From Nocardioides lacusdianchii (GTDB lineage Bacteria > Actinomycetota > Actinomycetes > Propionibacteriales > Nocardioidaceae), in contig NZ_JADHZD010000001.1 in NCBI RefSeq assembly GCF_020102855.1, forward strand, positions 62,001 to 126,000: a DNA stretch of 64,000 nt, written 5' to 3'. Positions 10,574 through 21,011 of this stretch are shown piece by piece. Under the pieces are notes generated by a model. The model had not been told where the DNA came from. It saw nothing but the letters and a program-made list of their open reading frames with translations, and did not search any database. Position 1 is the stretch's first letter. Each line of letters starts with the position of its first letter. The position numbers were made by a program, and so were the translations under genes.

Positions 10574-10969
10574 TCAGATCTCCAGCTCGTCGGCGAGCGC
10601 GCGCAGCACCTTCGCGGTGCCGTGGGCCGAGGCGCGCTCGGGGTGGCGGCCGCGGCGGTAGGCCTCCTCGACGCCCTCGAGCATCTTGATGAGGTCCTCG
10701 ACGATGGTGACCATCGCCTCCGGCTGCTTGCGCTGGGCGTTGCGCTGGTTGCGCGTCACCGAGGCGGGCGCGTCGACCACGCGCACCTGCAGCGCCTGGT
10801 CGCCGCGGCGGCCCTGGGCGATGCCGAACTCCACCTTGGTGCCGGCCTTGAGCGTGGCGATCCCCTCGGGGAGGGCGTCGGAGTGGACGTAGACGTCCGG
10901 GCCGTCGTCCTGGGACAGGAAGCCGAAGCCCTTGTCAGCGTCGAACCACTTCACCTTGCCACTGGGCAC
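10574..10969 (-). CDS. Cold-shock domain protein with C-terminal helical extension
   Basis: A 131-residue protein. Residues 1-67 form a CspA-type cold-shock domain with RNP1 KGFGFLS and RNP2 VYVHS, which bind single-stranded nucleic acid. The remaining 60 residues (EAMVTIVEDLIKMLEGVEEA and on) form a predicted helical tail absent from minimal Csp proteins but usual in actinobacterial long Csp proteins. The start is GTG at 10969 with a weak AGGTGAG upstream. It is likely an RNA chaperone. Confidence 0.92.
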   Translation of the reverse strand: MPSGKVKWFDADKGFGFLSQDDGPDVYVHSDALPEGIATLKAGTKVEFGIAQGRRGDQALQVRVVDAPASVTRNQRNAQRKQPEAMVTIVEDLIKMLEGVEEAYRRGRHPERASAHGTAKVLRALADELEI

Positions 10970-11117
10970 GGATCCACTCCACTCACCTCAACCGCCGACA
11001 CCGTGGGTTCACGGGCGCGGGCAAAGAATAGGCGGACCCGGCGACCGGCCACCATCGGGTTGCGCGAAGACGTAGTCTGATCCGCTCACGCCCCCGGCGG
11101 GGACCGGCGGCGAGGGC

Positions 11118-11145
11118 GGACGACGCCATGGGAAAATCGTCGTCC
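11118..11145. promoter_or_regulatory. Inverted repeat upstream of the subtilase gene
   Basis: GGACGACG (11118-11125) and CGTCGTCC (11138-11145) are perfect 8-base arms around a 12-base centre, ending 34 bases before the protease start. This could be an operator or a hairpin in the leader. The rest of the 210-base gap between the cold-shock and protease genes shows no other feature. Confidence 0.45.
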
Positions 11146-11179
11146 GGACAGCGGGAGCGGCTCGAAGGGAGCACACGGC

Positions 11180-13285
11180 ATGCGGGCACCGACAGCAGGA
11201 CGGATCCTCGGATGCGGCCTCGTCGCGCTCGCGCTCGCGCTCCCCACCACTCCCCCCGCCGCGGCGGACGATGCCCCCGCCGCCGGCGCGACGTCCCGCC
11301 CCCTCACCCTCGTCACCCTCGCGGGAGCCGGCACCGCGGCCGGCCGCGCGGACGCCGAGGACCTGCTCGCCCGCCAGGACGCGGTGCTCACGGCCGTCGG
11401 CGCCGGTGAGCCCGTCTACCGGTGGACCACCGCGCTCAACGGCTTCGCCGCCGAGCTGAGCCCCGCGCAGGTCAGCGCCCTCGCGGACCAGCCCGGCATC
11501 GCCACGGTCGAGGCCGACACGGTCCGGCCGCTCGCCAGGCGTACGTCGACGGCTGCGGTGCGCGGCGCCGCCGACAGCCCGCGCCTGCGGGGCGGGGCCG
11601 GGGTCGTGGTGGGTGTCGTCGACTCGGGCATCGCGCCCGACTCCCCTGCCTTCGCCGACGTGCCCGGGCTCGGCGCCGACCCACGTGGGTTCACCGGCGC
11701 CTGCAGCGAGGCGGAGGGTTGGTCGGCCTCGGACTGCAGCCGCAAGGTCGTCGGGGCACGCTGGTTCGTCGACGGCTTCGGCGCCGACCGCATCCGCTCC
11801 TCGGAGTCGCTGTCCGCCCTCGACGAGCTCGGCCACGGCACCCAGGTCTCCTCCGTCGCAGCAGGCAATGCCGCGGTGAGCGTGCGGGTCGACGACCGCG
11901 ACGCGGGCTCCTTCGGCGGCATCGCCCCCCAGGCGCGCATCGCCGCCTACAAGGCGTGCTGGGGAGCCCCCGACCCGGCCGACGACGGGTGCTCGACCGC
12001 CGACGTGGTCGCCGCGGTCGACGCGGCCGTGGCCGACGGCGTCGACGTGCTGAGCCTCGCGCTCGCCGGCGGTGAGCGGATCGACACCCTCCAGCTCGCC
12101 CTCCTCGGCGCCGCCGAGGCCGACGTGGTCGTCGTCGGAGCAGCGGGCAACGCCGCCGGTTCGGCGTACGCCGCCCACGCCGGCCCGTGGGTGACGACGG
12201 TCGGCTCCGCCGTGGGCCGGATGTCGCGCGGCCGTCTCACGCTGCCGGGTGGTCGCTCGTGGACCGGCGGAGGCCGCCCGAGCCCGGTCGCGGGCCGCGC
12301 CGTGCGCGCACAGGACGCACCGGCCCCGGGCGTCCCGCGCCGCGACGCCAGTCAGTGCCGACCGGGCTCGCTGGACTCGCGCCTGGTGGCCGACCGGATC
12401 GTCGTCTGCCGTCGCGGCGGCATCGGTCGCATCGACAAGTCCGGCGCCGTCGCCCAGGCCGGTGGCCGCGCCATGGTGCTGGTCAACCAGCGACCCGGCG
12501 CCGTGACCGCCGACTTCCACTCCGTCCCGACCGTCCACCTCGCGGCCACCGCAGGCCGGCAGTTCGCCCGCTGGGTGGCGCGCAACCCCGACTCCCGGGT
12601 GCGGATGTCGCGCGTCAGCGGCGCCCCCGGCAACCGGCGTACGGCTCCGTGGAGCGCGTCGGGCGACCCTCGCGGGGCCTCCCTCAAGCCCGACGCCGTC
12701 GCCGACGGCGATGCCGTGCTCGGTGCGCTGCCCGAGGCCACCGGCCGCACGTGGGGCGTCTTCAGCGGCAGCTCGGCCGCGACCGCAGAGGCCGCCGGGC
12801 TCGCCGCCCTCCTGCGGGCCGAGCGGCCCGGCTGGTCGGCGGCGCGGGTGCGCTCGCTCCTGGTCACCTCGGCCCGGCCGGTCCGCGGCTCGAGCGTGCT
12901 CCAGCAGGGCGCGGGCGCCCTCGCCGGCCGCGTCCCCACCGCGCACCTGGCCCTCGACGTCGACGCCTCGGCGTGGCGTCGTGCACTGCGCACCAGCACG
13001 CTGGCCGAGCTCAACACCAGCTCGGTGCTCCTCTCGGCCGGACGCACATCGGCGGTGCGCACGGTGACCAACGTCGGCAGCCGCGCGGAGTACTTCTCCG
13101 TCACCGCCCGCGGCTTCACCTCCCGGGTCACTGTCCGACCCCTCGCCGTACGCCTCGCGCCGGGGCAGTCGGCCGACTTCACGGTCACCGTCTCCGGTCG
13201 CTCCGGTCGCCTCGACGACGGCCAGCTGGTGTGGCTCGGCGCGCGCGGTGGGGTGACCCGGGTGCCGGTCGCGCTGACCCGCTGA
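11180..13285 (+). CDS. Secreted subtilisin-like serine protease (S8) with PA-like insert
   Basis: A 701-residue exported protease. Residues 1-30 are a Sec signal peptide ending near PPAAADD, followed by an I9-type propeptide (about 40-115). The catalytic Asp is in VVDSGI (about 148), the His in LGHGTQVSS (about 219), and the oxyanion Asn in AAGNAAGS. A protease-associated insert spans about 365-480. The Ser is in FSGSSAATAEAAG (about 532), where the usual GTSMA is replaced by GSSAA. A Fn3-like C-terminal domain follows. AAGGGAG precedes the ATG. It ends convergent with the FHA operon. Confidence 0.92.
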   Translation: MRAPTAGRILGCGLVALALALPTTPPAAADDAPAAGATSRPLTLVTLAGAGTAAGRADAEDLLARQDAVLTAVGAGEPVYRWTTALNGFAAELSPAQVSALADQPGIATVEADTVRPLARRTSTAAVRGAADSPRLRGGAGVVVGVVDSGIAPDSPAFADVPGLGADPRGFTGACSEAEGWSASDCSRKVVGARWFVDGFGADRIRSSESLSALDELGHGTQVSSVAAGNAAVSVRVDDRDAGSFGGIAPQARIAAYKACWGAPDPADDGCSTADVVAAVDAAVADGVDVLSLALAGGERIDTLQLALLGAAEADVVVVGAAGNAAGSAYAAHAGPWVTTVGSAVGRMSRGRLTLPGGRSWTGGGRPSPVAGRAVRAQDAPAPGVPRRDASQCRPGSLDSRLVADRIVVCRRGGIGRIDKSGAVAQAGGRAMVLVNQRPGAVTADFHSVPTVHLAATAGRQFARWVARNPDSRVRMSRVSGAPGNRRTAPWSASGDPRGASLKPDAVADGDAVLGALPEATGRTWGVFSGSSAATAEAAGLAALLRAERPGWSAARVRSLLVTSARPVRGSSVLQQGAGALAGRVPTAHLALDVDASAWRRALRTSTLAELNTSSVLLSAGRTSAVRTVTNVGSRAEYFSVTARGFTSRVTVRPLAVRLAPGQSADFTVTVSGRSGRLDDGQLVWLGARGGVTRVPVALTR

Positions 13286-13312
13286 CCGCCGGAACCGCGG
13301 GCGTCGTGCGCC

Positions 13313-14470
13313 TCAGTGCTCGCGCGAGATGACCATCTCGCGGTCGCCGTAGACGACCTTGTCGCCGTCGAGGAGGGCGGCCGGCTTGCCCGGTGCGAGC
13401 TGGCGCGAGACGCCCCGGCGCACGAGCACGGTGCCGTTGGTGGAGCCGCGGTCCATGACCACGATGGTGCCGTCGGGAGCGGGGCCGAACTGGGCATGGG
13501 TCTTGGACACCGACATGTCCGCGGACGCGAGCGGGATCAGGTGCGCGACCTGCTCGCCGTTGCGGGCCTCGGGACGCCGGCCGACCAGCGCCAGCCCGGC
13601 GATGACGAAGCTCTCGCCGTTGTCGAAGTGCACCCGCCACCGTGCGGGAGCCTGCGCAGCCGGGCGCTGCGGCTGCTGCGGCGGGACCTGCTGCTGGGGC
13701 GGGGCCGGGGGCCGCTGGGGCTGGGGCGGCGGCTGCTGCCAGCCCGGGGGCGGACCGCTCGGGACGGGCGGCTGCGCCGGGGCGGGCGGCTGTGGCTGCG
13801 CGGGGGACGACGTGGGGAGCGGCGCCTGCGCCTGCGCCGGGGACCCGGCGGGAGCGGCGACCACCTCGGGCGGCAGCGGCTGGCGGCGCACCGAGTGCTC
13901 CGAGCGCTCGGGGGTGCGGACCGCCTCGACGGGCGGGGCCGGGATGAGCCGCATCGCGGTCAGGTTGACGATGTGGCGCGGTCCCTCGTCGCCCCCTGCG
14001 TCGGCGACTTCAGCAGCCGGGCGTACGTCGACCACGACGGTGTGCGCCAGGTGGTCGTGCCAGCCGCGACGCTGGCGCCCGCGGTCCTCGACCGCCGTCC
14101 ACGCGAGGGTGGCGATGCCGATGCCGAACGTGGGCAGGCCGGAGGCCCCGAGCACCAGCGAGCGGAGCAGTGCGGGCCCGACGCCGATCGGGGTGCCGGT
14201 GCCGTGGTGCACGACGCGCAGGCCCGACATCGCCTTGCCGGGCGAGGTGCCGCTGACGCCCGTCACGATCGCCAGGACCAGCCAGAGCACGACCATCGTC
14301 GCGGCCACGGTCCCGACGACGACCCACGGGTCGTCGTCGACGACCAGCGCCGTCACGACGCCGACGACCGCGAGCAGACTCCAGGCCAGCAGCCGGTCGA
14401 CGGCGAAGGCGGTGAAGCGTCGCTCGAGCTGGGCGACGGGGTAGGTCAGGGACTGGGGGTGCTGGGTCAC
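13313..14470 (-). CDS. RDD-family membrane protein with C-terminal FHA domain
   Basis: A 385-residue fusion. An RDD membrane domain (about residues 10-145) contains ERRFTAFAVDRLLAW and SGTSPGKAMSGLRV. A Pro/Gln-rich linker (about 190-270) follows, then an FHA domain with IAGLALVGRRPE, SVSKTHAQF and DRGSTNGT. FHA domains bind phosphothreonine, so this is probably a membrane receptor for Ser/Thr kinase signalling. The start is GTG at 14470. It is third in the operon after the PP2C phosphatase and the other FHA protein. No kinase gene lies in the window. Confidence 0.88.
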   Translation of the reverse strand: MTQHPQSLTYPVAQLERRFTAFAVDRLLAWSLLAVVGVVTALVVDDDPWVVVGTVAATMVVLWLVLAIVTGVSGTSPGKAMSGLRVVHHGTGTPIGVGPALLRSLVLGASGLPTFGIGIATLAWTAVEDRGRQRRGWHDHLAHTVVVDVRPAAEVADAGGDEGPRHIVNLTAMRLIPAPPVEAVRTPERSEHSVRRQPLPPEVVAAPAGSPAQAQAPLPTSSPAQPQPPAPAQPPVPSGPPPGWQQPPPQPQRPPAPPQQQVPPQQPQRPAAQAPARWRVHFDNGESFVIAGLALVGRRPEARNGEQVAHLIPLASADMSVSKTHAQFGPAPDGTIVVMDRGSTNGTVLVRRGVSRQLAPGKPAALLDGDKVVYGDREMVISREH

Positions 14471-14481
14471 GTCTGGGTCGC

Positions 14482-15611
<1,130 letters not shown>

Positions 15612-15615
<4 letters not shown>

Positions 15616-16427
15616 AGTCGTCCCCCCAGCTTCGATTCGAGACTCTGCAGCTGGCGCTGCGAGTCGTACGTGGCGTCCTTGACCAATCCCACCACATCGA
15701 CGACGACGGCCGTGGCGTTGTCGCGACCACCGGCCGCGACCGCGGCGCGCACCAGGCCGTCGGCCGCGTCGCGGGGGTCGGCGATGGTCTCGAGGATGTC
15801 CTCGATCTCCTTGTCCTCGATCATCCCGGTGACGCCGTCGCTGCAGAGCAGGAGGCGCTCGACCGAGCCGAGGGGCAGGAGGAAGAAGTCGGGCTGGATG
15901 CCCTCGGGGCTGCCGAGGGCACGCGTGATGACGTGCCGCTCCGGGTGGACGGCCGCCTCCTGCTCGGTGATCTGCCCGGCGTCGATGAGCTCCTGCACGA
16001 CCGAGTGGTCGACGCTGATCTGCTCGAGCCGCCCCTCGGTGACGCGGTAGATGCGGGAGTCGCCGAGGTTGGCCAGCAGCCACTTGGCCACGCCGTTGTC
16101 GTCGACGAGGGCCGCGACGACGGCGGTCGTGCCGGCGTGCCAGCCCGGCTGCAGCGCGCGGTGGGCGTTGCCGAAGTCGACGATGCGTGCCTGGGCGCGG
16201 GCGAACGCGCCTGCGACGTGCTCGGCCCCGCGAGCCGGGTCGTAGACCTCGGAGAGGCGCTGGAACTCCTCGACCACCATCTGGCTGGCGACGTCACCGC
16301 CGGAGTGCCCACCCATCCCGTCGGCGACCACGAAGATCGGCGGCGCGACCAGGTAGGAGTCCTCGTTGACCTTGCGCACCAGTCCGACGTCGGTCGCCGC
16401 CCCGTGGTGGAGATCGACGTTCTTCAT
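15612..16427 (-). CDS. PP2C-type Ser/Thr protein phosphatase
   Basis: A 271-residue soluble PPM-family phosphatase with the full metal-binding set: VNEDSYL, VADGMGGH (about residues 34-41), AGTTAVVAAL, LGDSRIYR, LLCSDGVTG and GGRDNATAVVV. It removes phosphate from Ser/Thr and needs Mn or Mg. Unlike many PstP relatives it has no membrane segment or extracellular domain. The ATG at 16427 follows GAGGG. It is the first gene of the PP2C-FHA-RDD/FHA operon and divergent from the helicase-associated gene. Confidence 0.93.
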
Positions 16428-16483
16428 GCCCGGCCCTCTTCGCCCCGTGTCGAGATGTGGGTCGACGACGCCGACCCGGCGAG

Positions 16484-16489
16484 TAGCGT
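16484..16489 (+). promoter_or_regulatory. -10 box for leaderless helicase-associated gene
   Basis: TAGCGT ends 7 bases before the ATG at 16497. AGAGGA directly abuts the ATG and is too close to be a normal ribosome binding site. Confidence 0.55.
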
Positions 16490-16496
16490 AAGAGGA

Positions 16497-18764
16497 ATGT
16501 CCAGCTCAGGGCGGACGACACCCGCACGCACCCTTGCCGACCAGCTCCGTGGCTGGTCCGACGAGCGACTCGTGGCGCTGCTCGCTGCGCGACCGGATCT
16601 CGCCACACCCGCCCCTCAGGATTCCTCGCAGCTGGCCTCGCGGGCTGCCACACGTTCGTCGATCCATCGTGCCCTCGACGGCCTGGACCGGCTCGAGCTC
16701 TCCGTGCTTGATGCCCTGCTGGTTGCCGGGCAAACCACTTCCGAGCAGCTGATCTCGATCGTCCACGCGGACCCCGCCCGGACCGCCGCGGCCCTGCAGC
16801 GCCTGCTCGACCTGGCGCTCGCCTGGGAGACCCCGAGCGGCATCCGCGCCCTCAGCGGCGTGGCCGATGCGATGCGCGGCCTGCCGGTGTCGGCCAGCGG
16901 CCTGCGGCCGGTGAGCCCAGAGCCCGCCCCGGCCGCCGACATCGAGGCGCGGCTCGCCGAGCTGAGTCCCGCCGCGACCGCCCTGCTGCGCCACGTCGAC
17001 GCCCACGGCGGCGAGGGCACGACCGGCGCCGCGCGGCGGACCGTGGCTCCTCGCGACGCCCGCTCGCCAGCCGAGGAGCTGATCAGCAGGCGCCTGCTCG
17101 TGCCCCGCGAGGGCGCCACCGTCGTCCTCCCCGGCGAGGTGGGGCTGGCCCTGCGGGGCGGTCGCACCACCACCGAGCCGGTGGACGTCGTGCCCGACCT
17201 CGCGACGACGCAGCGCGACGCCGCGCTCGTGGCCCGCAGCGCCGCGGGCGCCGCCTTCGACGTCGTACGCCGGGTGGAGCTGCTGCTCGACCACTGGGGC
17301 GTCGAGCCGCCGAGCGTGCTGCGCAGCGGCGGCCTGGCCGTGCGCGACCTCAAGTCCGTCGCCCGCGAGCTGCACGTCGACGAAGCGGGCGCGGCGCTGG
17401 TGGTGGAGGTCGCGCTCTCCGCCGGGCTGATCGCCGAGGCCGCGGTGGCCGACGGCACCCCGTCGTGGCTGCCGACCGACGAGTTCGACGTGTGGTCGGG
17501 AGTGCCGATCGCCGAGCGGTGGGCGCGGCTGGTCGGCGGCTGGCTGGCGAGCAGCCGGGTCCCGTCGCTGGTCGGCTCGCGCGACGCCGCCGGCAAGTCG
17601 TGGAACGCCCTGGCCCCCGAGCTGTCCAGCGGCCTGGCGGAGGAGGCGAGACGGCTGGCGCTACGGGTGCTGGCCGAGGTGCCCGAGGGCGAGGTCCTCG
17701 CTGCCGGGACGGGCGTCGCGTCGCTCGTGCAGCGGGTCGGCTGGCTGCGGCCGCGCCGCCCCACCGTCTTCGGCGAGCTCGTCGCCGCCGCGCTCACCGA
17801 GGCCGCGGTGCTCGGTGTCAGCGGAGCCGGCGGCCTGCCCCCGAGCGGTCGGCACGTGGCCGCGGGAGACCCGGGCGAGGCCGCCACGGCCCTCGAGCCC
17901 CACCTGCCCCGTCCGGTCGACCACGTGCTGCTGCAGGCCGACCTGACCGCGGTCGCCCCCGGCCCGCTCGAGACCGAGGTCGCACGACGGCTCCACCTGC
18001 TCGCCGACGTGGAGTCGCGCGGCGGTGCCACCGTCTACCGCTTCTCCTCCGGCTCCCTGCGCCGCGGCTTCGACGCCGGATGGTCCGCGCTCGAGGTCCG
18101 CGACTTCCTGACGTCCGTGTCGCAGACACCGGTCCCGCAGCCGCTGGAGTTCCTCGTCGACGACGTGGCCCGCACCTTCGGCAGCGTCCGGGTCGGCCAC
18201 GCGGAGGCGTTCCTGCGCGCGGACGACGAGGCCGCGCTCGCCGCACTCGTCCACGACACCCGGGCACGCTCGCTCGGCCTGCGTCTGCTCGCGCCCACCG
18301 TCGCGATCGCGACCTCGCCGATCGACGTGCTGCTCCCCCGGCTCCGCGAGCTCGGCGCGGCACCCGTGGTGGAGGCCGCCGACGGCACCGTCCGGGTCAG
18401 CCGTCCCGACCTCCAGCGCGCCCGCTCGCGCCGCGGCCGTCGTCCTGCCGGAGCGGTCGAGGCCCGCCAGGTCGCCCAGGTGCAGGCGGTGGCGACCGCG
18501 ATCCGGGCCGGCGACCGGGCCGAGTCCTCGCGCCCCTCCAGCGTCGAGGCCACGACCCCGTCCGGCGCCCTGGCCGCACTGCGCGACGCCATCGAGGCGG
18601 GCACCACCGTGGTCATCGGCTACGTCGACAACCACGGTGCCACCGGCGAGCGGGTCGTCGACCCCCGGCGCCTCGACGGTGGTCGGCTCTCGGCCTTCGA
18701 CCACCGCGCCGACGACGTGCGCGAGTTCGCGGTGCACCGGATCACGGGCGTACGCCGTGCCTGA
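16497..18764 (+). CDS. Helicase-associated domain protein (XPB/Ssl2-like accessory)
   Basis: A 755-residue protein of the actinobacterial family annotated as helicase C-terminal/XPB-associated. It has winged-helix-like repeats such as RALDGLDRLELSVLDALLVA near residue 60 and TALLRHVDAHGGEG near 160. The C-terminal part is a WYL-like fold segment, TTVVIGYVDNHG and RVVDPRRL. No Walker motifs are present, so it is not itself a helicase. It is followed by the CGNR protein and XPB on the same strand, suggesting a DNA-repair partner. ATG at 16497 is chosen because of the TAGCGT box. Confidence 0.8.
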   Translation: MSSSGRTTPARTLADQLRGWSDERLVALLAARPDLATPAPQDSSQLASRAATRSSIHRALDGLDRLELSVLDALLVAGQTTSEQLISIVHADPARTAAALQRLLDLALAWETPSGIRALSGVADAMRGLPVSASGLRPVSPEPAPAADIEARLAELSPAATALLRHVDAHGGEGTTGAARRTVAPRDARSPAEELISRRLLVPREGATVVLPGEVGLALRGGRTTTEPVDVVPDLATTQRDAALVARSAAGAAFDVVRRVELLLDHWGVEPPSVLRSGGLAVRDLKSVARELHVDEAGAALVVEVALSAGLIAEAAVADGTPSWLPTDEFDVWSGVPIAERWARLVGGWLASSRVPSLVGSRDAAGKSWNALAPELSSGLAEEARRLALRVLAEVPEGEVLAAGTGVASLVQRVGWLRPRRPTVFGELVAAALTEAAVLGVSGAGGLPPSGRHVAAGDPGEAATALEPHLPRPVDHVLLQADLTAVAPGPLETEVARRLHLLADVESRGGATVYRFSSGSLRRGFDAGWSALEVRDFLTSVSQTPVPQPLEFLVDDVARTFGSVRVGHAEAFLRADDEAALAALVHDTRARSLGLRLLAPTVAIATSPIDVLLPRLRELGAAPVVEAADGTVRVSRPDLQRARSRRGRRPAGAVEARQVAQVQAVATAIRAGDRAESSRPSSVEATTPSGALAALRDAIEAGTTVVIGYVDNHGATGERVVDPRRLDGGRLSAFDHRADDVREFAVHRITGVRRA

Positions 18765-18784
18765 GCCGGCCACGCCCCGCTCCG

Positions 18785-18790
18785 TAGACT
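18785..18790 (+). promoter_or_regulatory. -10 box for leaderless CGNR gene
   Basis: TAGACT ends 6 bases before the GTG at 18797. Confidence 0.6.
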
Positions 18791-18796
18791 GACGCC

Positions 18797-19324
18797 GTGG
18801 ACTTCATCCGCTACGCCGAGCGCGCCGCCTCGCTCGTCAACGCCGACCTGGCGGACGAGACGGCGCTGCACGAGCACCTCGCGGACCGCTCGTGGCTGCA
18901 CCGGTCGGTAGTGGAGGGCGACGTGGCGTCGCTGCAGGCCTTCCAGGCCGACCTGCGCCCGGTCTTCGAGGCCTCGGACGTCGACGACGTACCCCTCGTG
19001 GTGAGCCAGCTCAACGACCTCCTCGCCGCGCACCCGGTGACCCCGATGATCTCCGACCACGACCCCGACAACCTCCACATGCACGTCGCCAACCGGGCCG
19101 CCTCGGTGGCCGAGCTGCTCGTCGGCGAGGCGCTGATGGGCCTGGCCAACCTGGTGTGCGACCTCGGTGCGACGCGACTGGGGATCTGCTCGGAGGCCCG
19201 GTGTGACCACGTCTACGTCGACACCTCGCCCAACCAGTCGCGCCGCTACTGCTCGGACCGCTGCTCCTCGCGCGCCAACGTCGCGGCCTTCCGGGCCAGG
19301 CAGAAGGCGGCGTCGGCGAGCTGA
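18797..19324 (+). CDS. CGNR/ABATE-type zinc-finger protein
   Basis: A 175-residue protein with an N-terminal ABATE-like helical domain. Its C-terminal zinc finger is CSEARCDHVYVDTSPNQSRR, then YCSDRC and NVAAFRAR. The signature tetrad reads CSSR here rather than CGNR, but the zinc cysteines are intact. Such proteins are putative DNA-binding regulators. GTG at 18797 is chosen from the TAGACT box 6 bases upstream. It lies between the helicase-associated and XPB genes, each with its own -10 box. Confidence 0.87.
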   Translation: MDFIRYAERAASLVNADLADETALHEHLADRSWLHRSVVEGDVASLQAFQADLRPVFEASDVDDVPLVVSQLNDLLAAHPVTPMISDHDPDNLHMHVANRAASVAELLVGEALMGLANLVCDLGATRLGICSEARCDHVYVDTSPNQSRRYCSDRCSSRANVAAFRARQKAASAS

Positions 19325-19339
19325 CGCCCGCGTCGTCCG

Positions 19340-19345
19340 TAGACT
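19340..19345 (+). promoter_or_regulatory. -10 box for leaderless XPB gene
   Basis: TAGACT ends 6 bases before the GTG at 19352. The six bases TAGACT recur exactly at the neighbouring CGNR gene. Confidence 0.6.
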
Positions 19346-19351
19346 CGCCGG

Positions 19352-21001
19352 GTGAATGACGGTCCCCTCATCGTCCAGTCGGACAAGACGCTCCTGCTCG
19401 AGGTCGACCACCCCTCGGCAGCCGAGGCGCGCAAGGCGATCGCCCCCTTCGCCGAGCTCGAGCGCTCGCCGGAGCACATCCACACCTACCGCCTGACCCC
19501 GCTGGGGCTGTGGAACGCCCGCGCCGCCGGGCACGACGCCGAGCAGGTCGTCGACGCACTGCTGACGTGGTCGAGGTACGCCGTCCCGCACGCGCTGCTC
19601 GTCGACGTCGCCGAGACCATGGGCCGCTACGGCCGGCTGCGGCTGGAGAAGCACCCGGTGCACGGCCTGGTGCTGTCGTCGGTGGACCGTCCGGTCCTGG
19701 AGGAGGTGCTCCGGGCCAAGAAGGTCGCCGGGATGGTCGGCGCCCGGCTCGACCCGGACACGGTGGCGGTGCACCCGAGCGAGCGCGGCAACCTCAAGCA
19801 GGCGCTGCTCAAGCTCGGCTGGCCGGCCGAGGACTTCGCCGGCTACGTCGACGGCGAGGCGCACGCGATCGACCTCGCCGAGGACGGCTGGACGCTGCGC
19901 CCCTACCAGCGCGAGGCGGCCGAGTCCTTCTGGGACGGCGGGTCGGGCGTGGTCGTGCTCCCCTGCGGCGCCGGCAAGACGATCGTCGGCGCCGCCTCCA
20001 TGGCGCAGGCGCAGGCCACCACGCTGATCCTGGTCACCAACACCGTGAGCGCGCGGCAGTGGAAGGACGAGCTGGTCGCGCGCACCTCGCTCACCGCCGA
20101 CGAGATCGGCGAGTACTCCGGAGCGGTGAAGGAGGTCCGCCCGGTCACCATCGCGACCTACCAGGTGCTGACCACGAAGCGGAAGGGCGTCTATCCCCAC
20201 CTCGAGCTGCTCGACGCCCGCGACTGGGGCCTCATCGTCTACGACGAGGTGCATCTGCTGCCTGCGCCGATCTTCCGGATGACCGCGAACCTCCAGGCCC
20301 GGCGGCGCCTCGGGCTCACCGCGACCCTGGTCCGCGAGGACGGGCGCGAGGGCGAGGTCTTCTCCCTCATCGGGCCCAAGCGCTACGACGCCCCGTGGAA
20401 GGACATCGAGGCGCAGGGCTACATCGCGCCCGCCGACTGCGTCGAGGTGCGGGTGACGCTGCCCGACGGCGAGCGGCTGGCGTACGCCACGAGCGACCCC
20501 GACACCCGCTACCGCCTCGCGTCGTGCACCCACGCCAAGATCGACGTCGTACGCGACCTGGTGCGCCAGCACGACGGGCAGCCGACGCTGGTGATCGGGC
20601 AGTACATCGACCAGCTCGACGAGATCGCGGCGATGCTCGACGCGCCGGTCATCAAGGGCGAGACGCCCGTCAAGGAGCGGCAGCGGCTCTTCAACGCCTT
20701 CCGCTCCGGCGAGATCGGGCTGCTCGTGGTGAGCAAGGTGGCGAACTTCTCCATCGACCTGCCCTCGGCCGAGGTGGCCATCCAGGTGAGCGGGTCGTTC
20801 GGCTCGCGCCAGGAGGAGGCTCAGCGGCTCGGGCGGCTGCTGCGACCCAAGACCGAGGGCCGCAGCGCGCACTTCTACACGATCGTCTCGCGCGACACCG
20901 TCGACGCCGACTTCGCCCAGAACCGCCAGCGCTTCCTTGCCGAGCAGGGCTACGCCTACCGGATCATCGACGCCGGCGACCTGGCCGCCGGCGCCGAGTA
21001 A
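19352..21001 (+). CDS. XPB-type DNA repair helicase
   Basis: A 549-residue superfamily 2 helicase of the XPB/Ssl2 type, a 3'-5' DNA translocase. An N-terminal damage-recognition-like domain spans about residues 1-170. Walker A is LPCGAGKT (about 203-210), the DEVH box is in IVYDEVHLLP (about 297), motif III is LTATLVRED with the XPB RED motif, and motif VI is QRLGRLLRP (about 490). Members occur in actinobacteria and some other bacteria. It likely works in nucleotide excision or transcription-coupled repair with the upstream helicase-associated protein. Confidence 0.93.
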   Translation: MNDGPLIVQSDKTLLLEVDHPSAAEARKAIAPFAELERSPEHIHTYRLTPLGLWNARAAGHDAEQVVDALLTWSRYAVPHALLVDVAETMGRYGRLRLEKHPVHGLVLSSVDRPVLEEVLRAKKVAGMVGARLDPDTVAVHPSERGNLKQALLKLGWPAEDFAGYVDGEAHAIDLAEDGWTLRPYQREAAESFWDGGSGVVVLPCGAGKTIVGAASMAQAQATTLILVTNTVSARQWKDELVARTSLTADEIGEYSGAVKEVRPVTIATYQVLTTKRKGVYPHLELLDARDWGLIVYDEVHLLPAPIFRMTANLQARRRLGLTATLVREDGREGEVFSLIGPKRYDAPWKDIEAQGYIAPADCVEVRVTLPDGERLAYATSDPDTRYRLASCTHAKIDVVRDLVRQHDGQPTLVIGQYIDQLDEIAAMLDAPVIKGETPVKERQRLFNAFRSGEIGLLVVSKVANFSIDLPSAEVAIQVSGSFGSRQEEAQRLGRLLRPKTEGRSAHFYTIVSRDTVDADFAQNRQRFLAEQGYAYRIIDAGDLAAGAE

Positions 21002-21011
21002 CCCGTCGACC

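Noticed and set aside
11009..12946. 645-codon minus-strand frame opposite the subtilase
   Set aside because: Gly/Ala/Arg-rich with no domain. The plus strand encodes a complete S8 protease with signal peptide and catalytic residues.
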